The notes beneath the pieces are model-generated. The model did not search any database. It saw only the letters and a list, made by a program, of their open reading frames with translations, and was not told where the DNA came from. DNA of 64,000 nt from an uncultured Lachnospiraceae bacterium (GTDB taxonomy: Bacteria > Bacillota > Clostridia > Lachnospirales > Lachnospiraceae), in contig CATXUX010000006.1 of NCBI GenBank assembly GCA_958402795.1, forward strand, positions 61,981 to 125,980, read 5' to 3'. Of the stretch, positions 13,905 through 22,134 are shown piece by piece; position 1 is the stretch's first letter, and every line of letters starts with the position of its first letter. A program made the translations under genes and the position numbers.

Positions 13905-14381
13905 ATGATTAAAATAAGGAATGCAAAACCGGAAGATTATGAGATGGTAAAAGTGCTCGAGAACCTGCTGTTTTTGGTTCACCAGAATGCCAGACCCGAT
14001 TATTTCAATTCACAGGCGGAGTATAAGTATACAAAGCAAGAGTTTGAAGACTTGTTGTTGCACTCATCTCCTATTTCACTTGTTGCTGTTTGTGACGAGC
14101 AGATTGTAGGAATCTGCTTTGGAAAAATTGAACAGACCCCAATGTCTTCTTTTTGTAAAAAAAGAAAAATCGCTGTTATAGAAGATTTGTTTACTCTGCC
14201 GGAATACCGTAGGAAGGGCATTGCTTCAAGTCTTGTTAAAAAAGCTCGCGAACAGGCGATTGCCGAGAATGCAGAAACACTAGAACTCTGTGTTTGGGGT
14301 TTTAACACCGATGGGATGCATCTGTATGAGAAACTGGGTATGAAAGTGCAATATTATCGAATGGAAGAGCACTTGAAATAA
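13905..14381 (+). CDS. GNAT family N-acetyltransferase
   Basis: 158 residues. Starts MIKIRNAKPEDYEMV, a typical GNAT opening, with a GGGAGG ribosome-binding site 7 nt upstream. The acetyl-CoA loop is PEYRRKGIASSLVKKA (about 104-119) after the strand AVIEDLFTL, and the last part (NTDGMHLYEKLGMKVQYYRME) is the usual C-terminal strand-helix. The HQNARPDYF segment near residue 28 is like that in acetyltransferases acting on small amines or protein N-termini, but the substrate cannot be told. Monocistronic, preceded by the palindromic element and followed by a terminator shared with the converging GH3 gene. Confidence 0.9.
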   Translation: MIKIRNAKPEDYEMVKVLENLLFLVHQNARPDYFNSQAEYKYTKQEFEDLLLHSSPISLVAVCDEQIVGICFGKIEQTPMSSFCKKRKIAVIEDLFTLPEYRRKGIASSLVKKAREQAIAENAETLELCVWGFNTDGMHLYEKLGMKVQYYRMEEHLK

Positions 14382-14386
14382 AAAAC

Positions 14387-14419
14387 AGCCGACTGATTCT
14401 TATTTAGAAGCAATCGGCT
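14387..14419 (-). terminator. Terminator between GNAT and GH3 genes
   Basis: AGCCGA/TCGGCT stem extended by GATTCT/AGAAGC with mismatches; on the minus strand TGTTTTTTATTTC follows. It therefore ends the MATE-GH3 transcript, and may also stop the GNAT transcript. Confidence 0.6.
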
Positions 14420-14483
14420 ATGTAAAAATTTGAGTTCAGATTTTTATCGGCATCTTTATTTACGCCAGTATTCTTTTTTCAAT

Positions 14484-17090
14484 TTATTCATACACATGAC
14501 TGGATCCAATAATCTGAAGAATCCTCCTCGCACACGCCTGCAGTTCTCCCAAAGACAGCGTTTCCTCTGCTTCTCTTTCTTCTGCGTCAACCGCTCTGAT
14601 AATTTCATCCACATCTTTCTGCGACCCCGGCATGATCAGGTCATTTCCTGCTTTTATGCAGCCTGCCGCACTGGAACAGCCATATTTAAACGTTCTTCCC
14701 GGCTCCATCTCCATGCCGCCCGTTGTTCCCCAGTCTGTCATGACGATGCCTTCAAATCCCCATTCATTTCTTGCCAGGCCATTCAGAAGATCCTCATTGT
14801 TCGCCGAATGGATCCCATTAATCAGATTATAGGATGTCATAATAGACATCGGCTGTGCGGTTTTCACTGCAATTTCAAAGCCTTTCAGGTAGATTTCTCT
14901 TGCGGCACGCTCACTGACATGGGCGCTCACATGCATTCTGTTATCTTCCTGATTATTCAGCGCAAAATGTTTGATACAGGTTCCCACACCGGAATGCTTC
15001 TGCACCCCAAGCGTATCCGCTGCAGCACAAATTCCCGACAGAAGAGGATCTTCTGAATAGTATTCAAAATTTCTTCCGCATAATGGATTCCTGTGAATAT
15101 TCATGCCGGGAGCAAGCCAGATCGTCACGCCGAATTCCTTCATTTCCTCACCGACGATATCTCCCGCCTCCATGATCAATTCCGGATCCCAGGTCTGTGC
15201 GAGCAATGTCGCAATCGGAATCGCTGTACAGTACTGGTAATAGGTCTTTGCATCCTGGGGAATTTCCGGCTTCGGCTGGTCTTTAAACAATTCATCCATG
15301 CCGGGGATCGCCGGTCCGCCGACGCCCGGGATCTGATGATTCTCACTGTCTGTCATAAACACGGATGACAGGCGCAGTCCTGCCGGACCGTCTGCCAAGA
15401 CGATATTTCTGATATCTCGGTCTTCAAGCATCAGAGAAGTGGTATCTCCCGCCGCTCCGGGGCAAAGGACAGACGCACTTCCGATGACAGATTGACTGCC
15501 CGGCTGTCCCCCTGAAGTTCCAACACATAATGCAGCCATTTCCTCTACGGTAAGCTGCCCGACCATTTCCTCCAGAGTATATGTTCCCTCTCTGACTTCA
15601 TCCATCGTAATAGTATGATCCAGAACCGTTTTCTCGTATCTCTCTGTTTCTTTCTGATAAGTAACGGTTTCCGTAACAATCTCGCCGGTCTGTACCTGCA
15701 GAACTTCCGCACTTTCTTTTTCCTTCTGTTCTCCCGGATAAGTATAAGGTTTGGCGTTTTTTGCTGAAATCTCGGTCAATTCGCAGTCTAAAGGCAGCCG
15801 GTTCTCCAGTTTTTTCGTCCGGACTTTTTCGGATACTTCCACAGCCGCAGCAATGACCGTCTTTCTGGAATGTACGCCGACTCTGATATAATATTTCCCG
15901 GGTTCTAATACATACGCTGCTTCTCTTTCCGAATAAGAAGACATCTGTGTCACAGGAAATTGAACTGTGAATTGTTGTGTTTCTCCCGGATTGAGCATCT
16001 TTGTTTTCTGAAAAGCCGCCAGCTCCTGATACGGCTTTTCCAATTCTCCCTGCGGCGCCGAATAATAAATCTGTATGACTTCTTTTCCCGCATATCGTGT
16101 GCTGATGTTCCGGACCTCTACGGAAACCTTGATCTGAAGATGATCCAGCTCCGTGTTTGTCACTTTCCATTGAAAATCCGCATATGAGCTTCCGTATCCA
16201 AAAGGATACGCCGGGGCGATGCCAAAGGAATCGAAATAACGATATCCTACAAAAATGCCTTCTTCATAATATTCGTCGTCCGTATCTCCATTCATATGGC
16301 TGAATGTAGCCGCCGATGGATAATCCTCATAATTTTCCGCCCATGTTGTGGTTAAATGCCCGCAGGGATCCGTTTTTCCTTTCAGCACGTCACATAGTGC
16401 ATTTCCGCCGATATTTCCTGCCTGACTCATCAAAAGGATGGCTCCTATATTTTTCATGCCGCGGATTACCTTTGTATCGATCACGCCTCCTACATTCAGT
16501 ACAACGATCACGTCCTGATAATGTTCCGTAAGTTGATAAAGCGACGCCTCTTCTTCCGGATATAATTCATAATCTCCCGGAACAGGCTTTCTGTCCTTTC
16601 CCTCTCCCGAGTTTCTGGAAATCACATAAATCGCCACATCCGCTTTTATCGTCTCCACATCAACATCCGACACCGGAATAACAGACGGTTCCCGGAACGG
16701 ATCTGTAAACAATTCCATGATGGCCGCCTGGCCATTTACTTTCATAGAATCTCTGATCCCCTGAAAATATTGTTCCCTGGCTTCTTCTATAATCTGGTCA
16801 TAACGATTCATCCACTGTTTCGTTGTGATCTGATATCCGCCTTCTTCCAGTCCCTGCTCAATGTTGATAACAAACCTGCTGTTCACATCTCCGGAGCCTG
16901 TCCCGCCCTTAACAGTTCGCCTTGCGCCATTGCCAAAAAGAGCGATCTTTTTTACTTCGCCCTTCAGAGGCAGCACGCCATCATTCTTCAGCAGTACCAT
17001 TCCCTGTCCTGCGATCCTGCGGGAGCGCTCCATATTTCTTATTTCTCTCTCGCTGATCTCCTGACTGCTCCTTGCATATAACTTTGCCAT
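14484..17090 (-). CDS. Glycoside hydrolase family 3 with swapped domain order
   Basis: 868 residues, cytosolic (no signal peptide). The domain order is permuted: the GH3 C-terminal alpha/beta sandwich comes first (about 1-300, starting with the MVLLKNDGVLPL motif at about 31-42), then an FnIII-like module (about 310-400), then the (beta/alpha)8 GH3 N-domain (about 500-865). The nucleophile aspartate lies in GIVMTDWGTTGG. KHFALNNQEDNR and GRNFEYYSEDP are conserved substrate-binding stretches. Such permuted enzymes are known among Clostridia beta-glucosidases and related exo-enzymes. The sugar specificity (glucose, xylose, other) is not determined by eye. It is transcribed after the MATE gene from an operator-bearing promoter. 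Confidence 0.95.
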   Translation of the reverse strand: MAKLYARSSQEISEREIRNMERSRRIAGQGMVLLKNDGVLPLKGEVKKIALFGNGARRTVKGGTGSGDVNSRFVINIEQGLEEGGYQITTKQWMNRYDQIIEEAREQYFQGIRDSMKVNGQAAIMELFTDPFREPSVIPVSDVDVETIKADVAIYVISRNSGEGKDRKPVPGDYELYPEEEASLYQLTEHYQDVIVVLNVGGVIDTKVIRGMKNIGAILLMSQAGNIGGNALCDVLKGKTDPCGHLTTTWAENYEDYPSAATFSHMNGDTDDEYYEEGIFVGYRYFDSFGIAPAYPFGYGSSYADFQWKVTNTELDHLQIKVSVEVRNISTRYAGKEVIQIYYSAPQGELEKPYQELAAFQKTKMLNPGETQQFTVQFPVTQMSSYSEREAAYVLEPGKYYIRVGVHSRKTVIAAAVEVSEKVRTKKLENRLPLDCELTEISAKNAKPYTYPGEQKEKESAEVLQVQTGEIVTETVTYQKETERYEKTVLDHTITMDEVREGTYTLEEMVGQLTVEEMAALCVGTSGGQPGSQSVIGSASVLCPGAAGDTTSLMLEDRDIRNIVLADGPAGLRLSSVFMTDSENHQIPGVGGPAIPGMDELFKDQPKPEIPQDAKTYYQYCTAIPIATLLAQTWDPELIMEAGDIVGEEMKEFGVTIWLAPGMNIHRNPLCGRNFEYYSEDPLLSGICAAADTLGVQKHSGVGTCIKHFALNNQEDNRMHVSAHVSERAAREIYLKGFEIAVKTAQPMSIMTSYNLINGIHSANNEDLLNGLARNEWGFEGIVMTDWGTTGGMEMEPGRTFKYGCSSAAGCIKAGNDLIMPGSQKDVDEIIRAVDAEEREAEETLSLGELQACARRILQIIGSSHVYE

Positions 17091-17144
17091 TTTCCTCTTC
17101 CTCCTCTTTCTTAATTGAATCTTTTTATTTTTTCATATTTGAAT

Positions 17145-18530
17145 TCAGACTTTTGTATCTTTGTACATGGCTGAACTTTTGCTGAGAATGCGATACTGCC
17201 AAATGCAGACGATCACGGCAATCAATGCTGACAATGCGTCAGCAACCGTATACGCGGCGGCAATTCCGGTCAGTCCCAGAAACCGCTCCAGCAGGTAAAG
17301 TCCCGGAATCAACAGGAGGCCCTGTCTTAAAACTGACACGATTGTGGCGGCAAATGCATTTCCGGACGCCTGCAGGAAATTGGTACTTAAATAATAGAAC
17401 CCTACGACCGGGCTGGCGATCACCAGAAAAAGTACAAAATTTTCCCCCATTGCCGCCGCATCGGAATCCTTCAGGAACATACTGATCAGTGCATGTCTGG
17501 CGGAGAAGCCGGCCAGAGCAACGACAAGACCAAGAACAAATGTAAGAATTCCTACTTTTTTCAGTATCTCTTTCAATCTGGGCAGATCTTTCGCTCCATA
17601 ATTATACGCCATCAACGGCTGCGTTCCCATACAGATTCCCATCTGGATCATGGTAATCACCATAGTAACCTTTCCGGCGGCCGCCATCGCCGCAATTGCA
17701 TTTGTTCCATAACCGGACAGCAATTGATTGGAAAATGTAGACGCAAAACCGGACAATATACTGCTAATGCCATTCGGAAGACCGATCGCCATAATATGCA
17801 GCAAAGCCTTTGGGTTTCTCTTTGCATCCTGAAAGGAAATGCTCAAAAAAGCGGACTTCTTTATAATGTAGTGTAGATAGAACATGCTGCTTACCACATT
17901 TCCGATTACCGTGGCAGCCGCGGCGCCCGCCACGCCCTGACGCAGCACCAGAATAAAAACCGGATCCAGAATGATATTGAGCACCGTACCTGTCATATTT
18001 CCGATCAATCCTTCTTTGATTGCCCCGTCCCCCCGTAAAACGGTTGCCAGAACGGTTGACAACAGCATAAAAGGCGCGCCGAATGCAAGGATTCGCATAT
18101 AAACACCTGCAGCATGCTTAATTTCATCATTTGCTCCCAAAAGCTTCAAAATCGGATCCGCTCCCACAAGTAGAATGAACGCACAGACAATCCCAAACAG
18201 TATGGACGCCCAGCAGCACAAACTGGCATATGTCTTTGCGTCATCCCTTTTTCCTGCGCCTGCCGCATTCGCAACTGCAGAACAGCCTCCCACTCCAACC
18301 ATCGTAGCAGCGGCTGTAACCAGGGAAAAGATCGGACTCACAATGGAGATTGCCGCCACCTGTGAGGTGTCTCCCAGCCGGCCGATAAAAAACATATCCG
18401 CCATATTGTAGATGACCCTTACCAGTATCGTAATACAAGAAGGCACTGCCATCGAAAAAATTGCTGTCCATACCGGCTTTTCCCGGAACAATACTTCGTT
18501 TTTTATCATTTGATCCTTCTGTTCCCTCAT
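17145..18530 (-). CDS. MATE-family efflux transporter in the glycoside operon
   Basis: About 461 residues, twelve predicted membrane helices. MATE features: YNMADMFFIGRLGDTSQVAAISIVSPIF near 30-58, GGCSAVANAAGAGKRDDA, and the second-half repeat QLLSGYGTNAIAAMAAAGKV and GTQPLMAYNYGAKD. These proteins export organic cations or drugs with Na+ or H+. I start at the ATG 7 nt after AAGGAAGG; a GTG two codons earlier overlaps that site. The GH3 gene follows by 54 bp, and both lie behind the operator at 18609. A MATE pump in a glycan operon may export an aglycone released by the glycosidase; that is inference. Confidence 0.93.
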   Translation of the reverse strand: MREQKDQMIKNEVLFREKPVWTAIFSMAVPSCITILVRVIYNMADMFFIGRLGDTSQVAAISIVSPIFSLVTAAATMVGVGGCSAVANAAGAGKRDDAKTYASLCCWASILFGIVCAFILLVGADPILKLLGANDEIKHAAGVYMRILAFGAPFMLLSTVLATVLRGDGAIKEGLIGNMTGTVLNIILDPVFILVLRQGVAGAAAATVIGNVVSSMFYLHYIIKKSAFLSISFQDAKRNPKALLHIMAIGLPNGISSILSGFASTFSNQLLSGYGTNAIAAMAAAGKVTMVITMIQMGICMGTQPLMAYNYGAKDLPRLKEILKKVGILTFVLGLVVALAGFSARHALISMFLKDSDAAAMGENFVLFLVIASPVVGFYYLSTNFLQASGNAFAATIVSVLRQGLLLIPGLYLLERFLGLTGIAAAYTVADALSALIAVIVCIWQYRILSKSSAMYKDTKV

Positions 18531-18573
18531 AAACACACCTTCCTTTTTCCTGCGTTTTACTATTTCTGCGGAA

Positions 18574-18625
18574 ATTTTAATTCTTTTTTTTCATTTCTGC
18601 ATTTTATTATTCGCGAAAATGTTTT
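18574..18625 (-). promoter_or_regulatory. Operator + promoter of the MATE-GH3 operon
   Basis: Minus strand: AAAACATTTTCGCGAAT (18609-18625), 29-nt gap, -10 TAAAAT (18574-18579). The would-be -35 (ATGCAG) is poor. The operator matches 13 of 17 positions of the sites at 18656 and 22029, with identical spacing to the -10. Confidence 0.65.
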
Positions 18626-18655
18626 ATAATTCATTTTATTATATTGACGATTTTC

Positions 18656-18707
18656 ATAACATTTTCATGAAATTTAGAACTCCTTTATCAGGATATTTAT
18701 TTATAAT
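18656..18707 (+). promoter_or_regulatory. Operator + promoter of the HPr-like/AraC operon
   Basis: ATAACATTTTCATGAAA (18656-18672), 29-nt gap, -10 TATAAT (18702-18707). The position 17 bp upstream of the -10 reads ACTCCT, no -35 consensus, as expected for an activated promoter. The same 17-mer occurs unchanged at 22029-22045. Confidence 0.75.
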
Positions 18708-18741
18708 ACTTTTAAATACATTCAAGATCAGGAGGCTGCCT

Positions 18742-18981
18742 ATGGAATTTACATTTACTTATCAAAACACAATCGACTTAAAACAATTTCTTGAAGATGT
18801 GAGAAAATGTGAACACGAAGTCTATTTTGAATCTTCGGCGGGAGACAAACTTGCGCTTCAGTCCGCCTTAAGTCAGGTCATTTTATTTTCCATCTGCAAT
18901 GATCCGCAGCTATTGGAAAAAGCGGTGATCCGCGGCTGCGGCGAGCATGACAGAAAACTCCTCGCACCCTATTTTATGTAA
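18742..18981 (+). CDS. Small HPr-like protein without the phosphorylatable histidine
   Basis: 79 residues from the ATG that follows AGGAGG by 7 nt. The pattern FTYQNTIDLKQFLEDVRKCEHEVYF, then SAGDKLALQSALSQVILFSI, resembles small HPr-fold proteins of Clostridia in which the phosphorylation histidine is missing, with the loop LALQSAL in place of the HPr serine region. This is a weak, eye-level match. It lies 42 bp ahead of the AraC gene in the same operon, so it might modulate that regulator as HPr or Crh modulates CcpA. It is not a pseudogene: the reading frame and ribosome-binding site are intact. Confidence 0.55.
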   Translation: MEFTFTYQNTIDLKQFLEDVRKCEHEVYFESSAGDKLALQSALSQVILFSICNDPQLLEKAVIRGCGEHDRKLLAPYFM

Positions 18982-19023
18982 CACACCCGGAACGGAACCG
19001 TTCCCGGCAGAAAGGAAAGAACT

Positions 19024-20232
19024 ATGGAAACAAATGAAAGAATGACCTTTTTCATGGAGTTGATCAATTGTAATTATGACCTGCATTACTGGGTTTACGA
19101 CACACAGTTTCATCTGTTGGAAACAAACTGGTCCAATGAATTGTTTTCCACAGAATTCTTCGATTTTATCAGGCTGAAAAGCCTGATTCTGCAGCATATA
19201 GAACAGGGGGAGCTTCATTCTTTGATCTTTGAAGCCGAAGCCAATCTGATCTGGATCGTCGGCTTCCGCCTTGAGGACGGAGTGCCGGATGGCATCTATC
19301 TGGTCGGGCCTCTTTTTTGCGGCAGAGATACCCATTTGATCCTCCAGAAAAAACTGGAGTCTTATGATTTGTCCGTAAGACTGCATCACTCCATGCATAA
19401 GCTTTTTGAGAGTATTCCGGCCATCCCTTCCAATATTGTGACGCAGTACGCAGTGATGCTTCATTACTGTCTCAATCTGGAACGGATCAGTATCACAGAT
19501 GTGGTCTGGCTGAATTCGAATCTGAATCCCAAAACGGATACGATCTCCTTACACAGTCATTCCCATCCCGGGATCTGGGTGAATGAGCAGATGTTCTGCA
19601 AGCTGCTGGCAGACGGAGATCCCCGCTATAAAGAAGCGATTCAGAAATCACACTTGCTAAGCTATGGGATGAAAACTGAGATTGGGGATTCCCTCCGCTC
19701 TTACAAAAACAATCTTTTCGTACTGCTGACACTCTGCTCCCGGTCCTGCATTATGGGTGGATTATCTCCGGACATCAGTTACGACCTGAATGATTACTAT
19801 GCGCAGAAAATCGAACTCTGCAAGTCCATCACAGACACCGAAAAAGTAGCCTTTGAAATGCTCGATGATTATGTGAGCCGTGTGCAGGAGGTAAAAAGGA
19901 ATACCCAGGTGTCCAACTTGATCCGTCATTCCTGCGAATACATCAAAAGTCACCTGACAGAAACGATCTCCATCGACGAACTGGCTGCGCAAAGCGGTTA
20001 CACCAAATATTACTTTTCCCATAAATTCAAAAAAGAAATGGGCTGCAGTGTCAGCGATTACATACTAAAAGAAAAAATCGAACAGGCAAAACTGCTGCTT
20101 TCCGGAACCTCGCAGGGGATTCAGTCCATCAGCGACGAGCTGGCGTTCAGTAACCGAAGCTATTTTTACACCTGTTTTCAAAAAATAACAGGGATGTCTC
20201 CGACAGAATATCGCAATACTTATAAAAAATAA
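19024..20232 (+). CDS. AraC-family transcriptional regulator, likely activator of the carbohydrate island
   Basis: 402 residues. The C-terminal ~100 hold two helix-turn-helix units: HLTETISIDELAAQSGYTKYYFSHKFKKEMG and IQSISDELAFSNRSYFYTCFQKITGMSPTEYR, the second ending in the classic GMSPTEYR. The N-terminal ~290 residues are an effector or dimer domain of the type seen in Lachnospiraceae sugar regulators, with no membrane segment. It lies among glycoside hydrolase genes. Four nearby promoters carry a shared 17-bp site immediately upstream of a degenerate -35, and its own operon has one, so this is the best candidate for the protein that binds it; autoactivation would follow. Confidence 0.92.
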   Translation: METNERMTFFMELINCNYDLHYWVYDTQFHLLETNWSNELFSTEFFDFIRLKSLILQHIEQGELHSLIFEAEANLIWIVGFRLEDGVPDGIYLVGPLFCGRDTHLILQKKLESYDLSVRLHHSMHKLFESIPAIPSNIVTQYAVMLHYCLNLERISITDVVWLNSNLNPKTDTISLHSHSHPGIWVNEQMFCKLLADGDPRYKEAIQKSHLLSYGMKTEIGDSLRSYKNNLFVLLTLCSRSCIMGGLSPDISYDLNDYYAQKIELCKSITDTEKVAFEMLDDYVSRVQEVKRNTQVSNLIRHSCEYIKSHLTETISIDELAAQSGYTKYYFSHKFKKEMGCSVSDYILKEKIEQAKLLLSGTSQGIQSISDELAFSNRSYFYTCFQKITGMSPTEYRNTYKK

Positions 20233-20235
20233 CAC

Positions 20236-20272
20236 GGCGCACCGGCTCTGACCGGCGCGCCCTCTTCTTTTA
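20236..20272. terminator. Bidirectional terminator between araC-type and GH35 genes
   Basis: GGCGCACCGG pairs with CCGGCGCGCC (one mismatch) around CTCTGA; CTCTTCTTTTAT follows on the plus strand. The GH35 stop codon begins just beyond. Confidence 0.75.
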
Positions 20273-20274
20273 TA

Positions 20275-21891
20275 CTATTGATAGGAAAATAATTGTATTT
20301 TCAGCAGCGTCGGCTTATCATATTTCATGAGCGCCGCTTCATCTCCATTCAGCCTTCGGATCATATGCCATACCCCGTCCCGAAATTCTCCTTCTTCCAG
20401 ACACAGCATGTCTACATGAGGTTTTTGCGGATCTGTTGAAAACGGCGCGATCATGCAGCCGTTCGCAATGAGGTAAAATTCATCTTCTGCAGTCTGCAAT
20501 GCGAGGCATACGCCGTCCCTTCTGGAAATCAGCGGCGCCCCCATCATGATCTTGAATCCATAACCGCCAAAAATCATCGTATCCTGATCCGGATGTTCAC
20601 AAATGACTGCCTGCAGTTTCCGGGTTCCATATCCGGATGTCAGAAGCGGCATCATGGAATGCAAAGTGCGCCCGTACCATGCATATTCTTCCGGATCCTG
20701 CGGTACAGAAAGCAGCGGATCCGAGGTATCCACTCCAAACAGATAACTGTCTGTATCCGAGAACGGCTCTCCCATATCCTCAAATCCAAACGGTGCAAAA
20801 CCAATGGCGTGATAATGGCCGATCACATATACAAGCCTCGGTCCTGCATGACTGTGTACCGCCGTTTCAGGAATGAACAGCGGATTTCCCATTTTCGTAA
20901 ATTCATCACAGACCTCACAGAAGTTCTGCACGTAAACATCCGGTGCAAGTACGTCGATATGAGGCGCTCTGTATTTCCATACTTCCATCATCCTTGCCAC
21001 CGGACCGCCGCTCGGAAACATTCCCGGCTCCTGCCCTTTGTCCAGCCATGCATTCACGGTCATCGGCAGAAGATATTCTTTTTTCCCAGCCGCCGCAACA
21101 TGATCGATATACCCGGCAACAGAATATGTATGGAAGATCTCTTCTGCAGCCGCTCCAAACACGTCTTCCCATGTTCCGGATTCCCTGCCCTGTTCCACGG
21201 CAGCTTTGATCTCCTCGCGCATTGTTTCCGTATGCGCTCTCATATATGCGGCAAACTCCGAGGGAACTTCTTTTCCAAAAAGTTCATCCGCATAATCCGA
21301 ATGTTCTCTTGCCGCCCCCTGGAGCCCCGTCTCATTTTCCACCTGTACGGCTATGACCGTATGCTCCTTCTCATCTACTTCCCTAATATGTTTCATCAGT
21401 GCGGCAAATGCTCTGCTGTCTGCCTCCATCGTCTCCTCACAGTGACAGGAAAGCGTTGTATAGGGCATTCCGTGGAATTTCTCCAGATTCACTTTTTTCT
21501 TTCCCTTCTGCACCTCTGCCCGAAGGAAACGCTCCGTATCACGCTTGACCCATGCCGGTGCATAATAACACTGTGCATTTTTCCATGCTCCGAACCATAA
21601 AAACACTATGTGCATTTCATACTCTCTCGCCTGCGCGATCAGTCCGTCCACCAGCCGGAATTCGAACTGACCTTCCTCCGGCTCCGTCATTTCCCATGTG
21701 ACCGGAAGTAGCAGCGTATTCATACCCAGACTCTTTGCCTTCTGCCATACAGGCTCCATCGCCTCTGTAGAGGAAGAGTTGGAATTATGAACTTCTCCAG
21801 CCAGCATAATATACGGTTTTGAATTGACTGTGATCACTGCATTGCCTGCGGTTCCTGTCTCTTGTTCTGTTCTGAATTGCTCACGATCCAT
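20275..21891 (-). CDS. GH35-like beta-galactosidase family protein (DUF5597 type)
   Basis: 538 residues, no signal peptide. GH35 catalytic features: the acid/base E187 in AVQVENETG and the nucleophile E342 in LFIPETAVHS. The start PYIMLAGEVHNSNSS and MNTLLLPVTWEMTEPEEGQFEF are the usual TIM-barrel opening. The C-terminal part (about 400-530) matches the small domain (DUF5597) found in bacterial relatives of GH35. It would remove terminal galactose or a related residue from imported oligosaccharides. It is alone on its transcript, facing away from the GPH/GH2 operon. I could not find the island's operator at its own promoter. Confidence 0.88.
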   Translation of the reverse strand: MDREQFRTEQETGTAGNAVITVNSKPYIMLAGEVHNSNSSSTEAMEPVWQKAKSLGMNTLLLPVTWEMTEPEEGQFEFRLVDGLIAQAREYEMHIVFLWFGAWKNAQCYYAPAWVKRDTERFLRAEVQKGKKKVNLEKFHGMPYTTLSCHCEETMEADSRAFAALMKHIREVDEKEHTVIAVQVENETGLQGAAREHSDYADELFGKEVPSEFAAYMRAHTETMREEIKAAVEQGRESGTWEDVFGAAAEEIFHTYSVAGYIDHVAAAGKKEYLLPMTVNAWLDKGQEPGMFPSGGPVARMMEVWKYRAPHIDVLAPDVYVQNFCEVCDEFTKMGNPLFIPETAVHSHAGPRLVYVIGHYHAIGFAPFGFEDMGEPFSDTDSYLFGVDTSDPLLSVPQDPEEYAWYGRTLHSMMPLLTSGYGTRKLQAVICEHPDQDTMIFGGYGFKIMMGAPLISRRDGVCLALQTAEDEFYLIANGCMIAPFSTDPQKPHVDMLCLEEGEFRDGVWHMIRRLNGDEAALMKYDKPTLLKIQLFSYQ

Positions 21892-22028
21892 ATTTGTTTT
21901 CTCCTTTTCTTATTCTCGTATGCCTCTGCCTACTTCCTATATATTAAAGTGTACCAGAAGACATTTATGTTCATAAATTCCTTTTTTTGTTTTGTTTTTT
22001 GTCTGTTTGTAAAATGCTGTTGAATTCT

Positions 22029-22080
22029 ATAACATTTTCATGAAAAGCGGAACCGTATTTGGATTTTCTTCTATTACAAT
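22029..22080 (+). promoter_or_regulatory. Operator + promoter of the GPH transporter/GH2 operon
   Basis: ATAACATTTTCATGAAA (22029-22045), 29-nt gap, -10 TACAAT (22075-22080); the -35 position reads ACCGTA, far from consensus. Operator sequence and its distance to the -10 are identical to the site at 18656. The rest of the gap 21892-22134 holds an AT-rich stretch but no second clear promoter for GH35. Confidence 0.75.
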
Positions 22081-22134
22081 AGCAAGTGTAAAGCATCCGA
22101 CGTACGATGCAGATAGAAAAAGGAGGACTCTTTT

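Noticed and set aside
21900..22028. Shared 17-bp operator at the GH35 promoter
   Set aside because: TTTATGAAC near 21969-21977 is only a partial match and no -10 lies at the 29-nt distance.
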